DNA of 64,000 nucleotides, taken from Bog-756 sp963824645 (GTDB lineage: Bacteria; Actinomycetota; Acidimicrobiia; Acidimicrobiales; RAAP-2). The stretch is taken from NCBI GenBank assembly GCA_963824645.1, contig CAWGQC010000011.1, forward strand, positions 62,001 through 126,000, given 5' to 3'. The position numbers were made by a program, and so were the translations under genes. Below are positions 60,775 to 64,000 of the stretch, piece after piece (within the stretch, counting starts at the first letter, position 1; each line of letters opens with the position of its first letter). A model generated the notes under the pieces. The model had not been told where the DNA came from and searched no databases. It saw nothing but the letters and a program-made list of their open reading frames with translations.

Positions 60775-61599
60775 TTAGAAGTGGAAGCCGTAGTCATGAA
60801 TGGTCCCACTGGCCACCAGCCGCACGTAGATATCGGTGAGCGCCACGAACACCAGGCTCATCCAGGCGAACACCATGTGCCGGGAATTGAGGGGGGTGAG
60901 GGTCTTCCACAGTCGGTGACGAATCGGTGATGCCGAAAACTGCTTGACCCCGCCACCACACAGATGACGGCAGGCGTGGCAGCTGAGGGAGTACAGCCAC
61001 AGTAGCGATGCGTTGATCAAGAGCACCGCCGTCCCCACCGAAAACCCGACCCCCACACCGGGCTGGCGGAAGGCCTCTATCGCGTCGATGGTCAGGATGA
61101 CGTTGAAGACCAGCCCGAAGTAGAAGAAGTAGCGGTGGACGTTCTGGAGAAGGAGGGGGAAGCGGGTCTCACCCGAGTAGCTCCCGTGGGCGTCCGACAC
61201 CGCGCATCCGGCCGGGGCCAACCAGAACGACCGGTAGTACGCCTTGCGGTAGTAGTAGCAGGTCAGTCGGAATCCGAGGGGGAAGATGAGGATGAGCAGA
61301 GCCGGTGAGATGGTCCACCAGGTGATCACCGTGCCCGGGTGGCTGCCGGGCACACAGCTCTCGACCAGGCACGGCGAGTAGAACGGCGAGATCAGATTGC
61401 GGTGCAGGGCGGCGCCCACGTAGTAGTTCTTGTTGATGAATGCGGCCCAGGTCGAATAACCGACGAAGAGGGTCAACACGGTCACGGTGACCACCGGTTG
61501 GATCCACCATTTGTCCCGACGAAGGGTGGGGACCGGCGGCCCGCCCCGAACCCCTCCGAGAACCACCGGGGTAACTCTGACGTCCTCCAACGTGGTCAC
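60775..61599 (-). CDS. sdhC: Succinate dehydrogenase membrane anchor (Sdh1 type)
   Basis: Single five-helix anchor. Hydrophobic segments lie at about residues 32-54, 91-115, 153-177, 182-207 and 243-263; His in NVHRYFFYFG and SCHACRHLCGG are possible heme ligands. The length of 274 and the C-A-B order fit M. tuberculosis Rv0249c to Rv0247c rather than the separate SdhC and SdhD of E. coli. GTG start at 61599 after GGGAG. Confidence 0.9.
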   Translation of the reverse strand: MTTLEDVRVTPVVLGGVRGGPPVPTLRRDKWWIQPVVTVTVLTLFVGYSTWAAFINKNYYVGAALHRNLISPFYSPCLVESCVPGSHPGTVITWWTISPALLILIFPLGFRLTCYYYRKAYYRSFWLAPAGCAVSDAHGSYSGETRFPLLLQNVHRYFFYFGLVFNVILTIDAIEAFRQPGVGVGFSVGTAVLLINASLLWLYSLSCHACRHLCGGGVKQFSASPIRHRLWKTLTPLNSRHMVFAWMSLVFVALTDIYVRLVASGTIHDYGFHF

Positions 61600-61659
61600 G
61601 CCGTCTCCCTGTCTCTACTCGTGCCGGTGGGCCGGGACCGCACCCTCGGTGCGCCGACG

Positions 61660-61701
61660 CCCTGTCGAGCAGCGGGACTGGCCCACCGCACCTCGACAGG
61701 G
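61660..61701. promoter_or_regulatory. 10-bp dyad between sdhC and lysR
   Basis: CCCTGTCGAG (61660-61669) and CTCGACAGGG (61692-61701) are exact reverse complements 22 bases apart. The right arm overlaps the probable sdh -10. Confidence 0.6.
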
Positions 61702-61727
61702 TACCGAGTCCCACGGCAGAAGTCGAA
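61698..61727 (-). promoter_or_regulatory. Probable sdhCAB promoter
   Basis: On the minus strand TTCGAC (61727-61722) and TACCCT (61703-61698) are 18 bases apart, giving a leader of about 90 nt. Confidence 0.45.
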
Positions 61728-61730
61728 GAA

Positions 61731-61750
61731 ATGTTTCGTCTTGGAAACAT
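61731..61750. promoter_or_regulatory. Operator-like dyad ATGTTTC-N6-GAAACAT
   Basis: ATGTTTC (61731-61737) and GAAACAT (61744-61750) are 7-bp perfect arms around GTCTTG, just upstream of lysR. Probable regulator site. Confidence 0.6.
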
Positions 61751-61763
61751 AGGATATTCCTAT
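61749..61763. promoter_or_regulatory. LysR-box-like palindrome at the lysR start
   Basis: ATAGGATATTCCTAT has perfect 6-bp arms around TAT and a T-N11-A core typical of LysR-type sites. It overlaps the ATG (61762) and contains the AGGA ribosome site (61751-61754). Confidence 0.6.
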
Positions 61764-62691
61764 GCTCCCGGGCGTTAACCAGCTCCGGTACTTCCTGGCC
61801 GTCGCCGAAGACGGCCAGTTCACCAGGGCCGCCGAGCGTCTCCAGGTGGCGCAGCCCTCGGTCAGCGCGCAGATCCGGCGGCTCGAGGCATTGCTGGGCA
61901 CGCCGCTCTTCCATCGGGGTCCCGGTCCGATCACCCTCACCGACGCAGGGGAGACCCTGCTGCCCATCGCCCGGCGGGTGGTCGCCGACCTGACCTCCAT
62001 CGAGGACGAGATCTCCGGCCTCGACAGGCTCTTACGGGGGCACGTGGCCGTAGGTGCCACCCCGAGCCTCAGCGCCACCCTCCTGCCCAGCGTCCTGGGT
62101 CGCTTCCACCGCCTGCACCCCGGCGTGGCCATCCGGGTCTCCGAACAGGGGTCCCCCCAGTTGGTGGACGAACTCCTGGCCGGGACGCTCGACCTGGCCC
62201 TGGCCATCGCCCCGGTCCAGCTGAGAGGAGTGGCCAGCGTGGCCCTGGCCGAGGAGGAGCTGGTCGTGGTGACCACGCCCGACCACCCGCTGGCCCGGCG
62301 CCGCTCCGTCACTGTCCCCGAACTGGCCCAGTACCCGCTGGTGATGTTCCGCCCGGGCTACGACTTGCGCACCTCGACGCTGGCGTCCTTCGCCCAACAC
62401 GGTCTCGAACCGGTGGTGGCGGTGGAGGGCGGGGAGATGGGGAGCGTGCTGGCCCTGGTCGAAGCCGGGTTGGGCGCCGCCGTGGTGCCGGGCATCGTCA
62501 CCACCGCCGAGACCCGGCTCCGGGTCACCCGTTTCCGGCGACCGGCACCGACCCGCACCATCGCCCTGGTCTCCAGCGACGACCGGGTCCCCTCGCGCGC
62601 CGCCGATGCGCTGGCCACCACCTTCATGGAGGGGATCACGGCCGGTGCCTGGCCGGGACGGGTGCCCCAGGGGATGCGGCTCCTGCGCTGA
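61762..62691 (+). CDS. LysR-family transcriptional regulator
   Basis: N-terminal winged helix-turn-helix (about residues 4-60): LRYFLAVAEDGQFTRAAERL, then VAQPSVSAQIRRLEALLGTPLF. An effector domain of the periplasmic-binding type follows (GHVAVGATPSLSATLLPSVL, GMVPGI-like VVPGIVTT). 309 residues from ATG 61762. Divergent from sdhCAB with two palindromes between, so sdh control is the likely job; the effector is unknown. Confidence 0.92.
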   Translation: MLPGVNQLRYFLAVAEDGQFTRAAERLQVAQPSVSAQIRRLEALLGTPLFHRGPGPITLTDAGETLLPIARRVVADLTSIEDEISGLDRLLRGHVAVGATPSLSATLLPSVLGRFHRLHPGVAIRVSEQGSPQLVDELLAGTLDLALAIAPVQLRGVASVALAEEELVVVTTPDHPLARRRSVTVPELAQYPLVMFRPGYDLRTSTLASFAQHGLEPVVAVEGGEMGSVLALVEAGLGAAVVPGIVTTAETRLRVTRFRRPAPTRTIALVSSDDRVPSRAADALATTFMEGITAGAWPGRVPQGMRLLR

Positions 62692-62767
62692 CCGCGGTGG
62701 CCCGCCGCCCGTCGGGCCCCGGTCCGACGAGGGCCGCCCCGCTGTCCCTGGTTGGATCGATCCCGCG

Positions 62768-62773
62768 TAGGCT
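62768..62773 (+). promoter_or_regulatory. Start-proximal TAGGCT element (AAA+ ATPase)
   Basis: TAGGCT ends six bases before ATG 62780. Confidence 0.45.
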
Positions 62774-62779
62774 CGCCCC

Positions 62780-64000
62780 ATGACCCCGCCGGATCCCGCT
62801 GACACCCCCGACGACCTCGCTGTCGACCTCACGCTCCAGTTGACCCCGCCTCCGGATGTGACCACCCTCGGCCACCTGTTGGAATCGGGTTGGACCTCGC
62901 TGCCGGTGGGCGAGGAGATCAGGCACAATGCGTCGCGCCGCATCGCCGCCGGTCAACCGCTGGTGGGTGGCGTGCTCGGGTTCGACGACACCGTCCTGCC
63001 CCAGCTGGAGAACGCCCTCCTGGCCGGACACGACATCATCCTGCTCGGCGAACGCGGTCAGGCCAAGACCCGCATCATCCGCTCGCTGGTCGGGCTGCTG
63101 GACGAATGGCTGCCGATCGTGGCCCACTCCGAGATCAATGACGACCCCACCCACCCGATCTCCCGTTTTGCCAAGGATCTGCTGGCCGAAGCGGGTGACG
63201 AGGTCCCGGTGTCGTGGGTCCACCGCAGCGAACGGTACGGGGAGAAACTGGCCACGCCGGACACCTCTATCGCCGATCTGATCGGTGAGGTCGATCCCAT
63301 CCGGGTGGCCGAGGGCCGGTACCTGTCCGACGAACTCACCATCCACTACGGGCTGGTGCCCCGTCTCAATCGGGGGATCTTCGCCGTCAACGAACTCCCC
63401 GATCTGGCCGAACGCATCCAAGTCGGCCTCCTCAACGTGTTGGAGGAGAGGGACGTCCAGATCCGCGGCCACCGGGTCCGCCTCCCCTTGGACATCGTGT
63501 TGGTGGCCACGGCCAATCCGGAGGACTACACCAACCGCGGTCGGATCATCACCCCCCTGAAGGACCGCTTCGGCTCGCAGATCCGCACCCATTACCCACC
63601 CGACGCCGCCACCGAGCTGCGCATTGCCGAAGCTGAAGCCCAGCTGCCCAGCGGAGGCGACGGTACGGTCGGCCGGCCGCGAGTCGAGGTGCCCGCTTTC
63701 ATGGCCGACGTGGTGGCCGAGCTGAGCCAGCTGGCCCGCGAGAGCCCCCACCTCAACCAGCGGTCCGGTGTCTCGGTCCGCCTCACCATCGCCAACTACG
63801 AGACGCTGGTGGCCAACGCCACCCGACGGGCCCTGCGCAACGGCGAGTCCGAGGCGGTGCCCCGGGTGTCCGACCTGCAGGCCCTGGTCCCCTCGACCCA
63901 GGGCAAGGTCGAAGTCGAGTCGCTGGAGGAGGGTCGCGAGGAGATCCTGCTGGCCCAGTTGGTCAACGCCGCCGTGCTCATCGTGTTCCGGCGCCGCGTC
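62780..64000 (+). CDS. MoxR/magnesium-chelatase-like AAA+ ATPase (partial)
   Basis: The first 407 codons of a gene cut by the window edge. ILLGERGQAKTRIIRSLVG is a Walker A loop with Ala-Lys-Thr in place of Gly-Lys-Thr; FAVNELPDLAERIQVGLLNVLEE is Walker B with the chelatase-like insert, and VLVATANPEDYTNRGRI the sensor 1 region. The family usually acts with a VWA-domain partner in metal insertion or complex remodelling; whether that is next lies outside the window. The N-terminal 20 residues are Pro/Asp-rich. Confidence 0.88.
   Translation, partial: MTPPDPADTPDDLAVDLTLQLTPPPDVTTLGHLLESGWTSLPVGEEIRHNASRRIAAGQPLVGGVLGFDDTVLPQLENALLAGHDIILLGERGQAKTRIIRSLVGLLDEWLPIVAHSEINDDPTHPISRFAKDLLAEAGDEVPVSWVHRSERYGEKLATPDTSIADLIGEVDPIRVAEGRYLSDELTIHYGLVPRLNRGIFAVNELPDLAERIQVGLLNVLEERDVQIRGHRVRLPLDIVLVATANPEDYTNRGRIITPLKDRFGSQIRTHYPPDAATELRIAEAEAQLPSGGDGTVGRPRVEVPAFMADVVAELSQLARESPHLNQRSGVSVRLTIANYETLVANATRRALRNGESEAVPRVSDLQALVPSTQGKVEVESLEEGREEILLAQLVNAAVLIVFRRRV

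Overview
The window is a GC-rich, gene-dense bacterial chromosome segment of about 68 protein genes, with no rRNA, tRNA, CRISPR array or insertion sequence that I can find. Gene content and order (fusA-tuf-S10-spc-alpha ribosomal block, rplM-rpsI-glmM, groESL under a CIRCE operator), frequent GTG/TTG starts, ATGA/GTGA/TTGA overlaps, start-proximal TAGNNT elements and decaprenyl-phosphoryl-arabinose genes point to Actinomycetota. A mucin-like Thr/Pro linker protein and non-mycobacterial gene neighbourhoods make class Acidimicrobiia my best guess (inference, not proven).

Layout. 1-20577: the end of fusA, tuf, then the S10, spc and alpha ribosomal clusters with secY, adk, map, infA, rpoA, truA, rplM and rpsI, nearly all on the + strand and tightly packed. 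Between rpsJ and rplC lies an unusual 305-base gap with a good promoter and a hairpin leader. Four proteins of the S10 cluster (L4, L22, S3, L29) carry long charged C-terminal tails. 20582-32623: cell-wall amino-sugar genes (glmM, glmS), acpS, nnr, alr, a family-4-like uracil-DNA glycosylase, the t6A tRNA-modification genes tsaE-tsaB-rimI-tsaD, and groES-groEL. 32624-33243: a non-coding stretch with hairpins, two related tandem-repeat arrays and an AT-rich patch. 33244-39517: a Nudix hydrolase, guaB3, guaA and a PcrA/UvrD helicase.

39530-42764 (minus strand): a compact ubiA-dprE1-dprE2 operon that would make decaprenyl-phosphoryl-arabinose, the arabinofuranose donor. DprE1 has alanine at residue 387, where Mycobacterium tuberculosis has the benzothiazinone-reactive cysteine. 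42935-54013: a stand-alone cobalamin-binding mutase subunit, sucC-sucD, a HAD phosphatase, a 396-base structured non-coding interval, purN-purH, folD, a Thr-rich membrane protein, metF, icd and mdh. This groups TCA-cycle, purine and one-carbon metabolism.

54031-61599: a lipoprotein, an alpha/beta hydrolase, an SDR, two VOC-fold proteins, an SCP2-like protein and the succinate dehydrogenase operon sdhC-sdhA-sdhB (minus strand), facing a divergent LysR regulator (61762-62691) across an intergenic region with three dyads. 62780-64000 is the start of a MoxR/magnesium-chelatase-like AAA+ ATPase cut by the window edge.

The most interesting signals are the basic-then-acidic tails on ribosomal proteins near the peptide exit port and mRNA entry, the natural Ala387 in DprE1, the widespread TAGNNT-6-to-9-nt-start architecture, several intergenic 11-20-bp tandem repeats, and the structured interval before purN.
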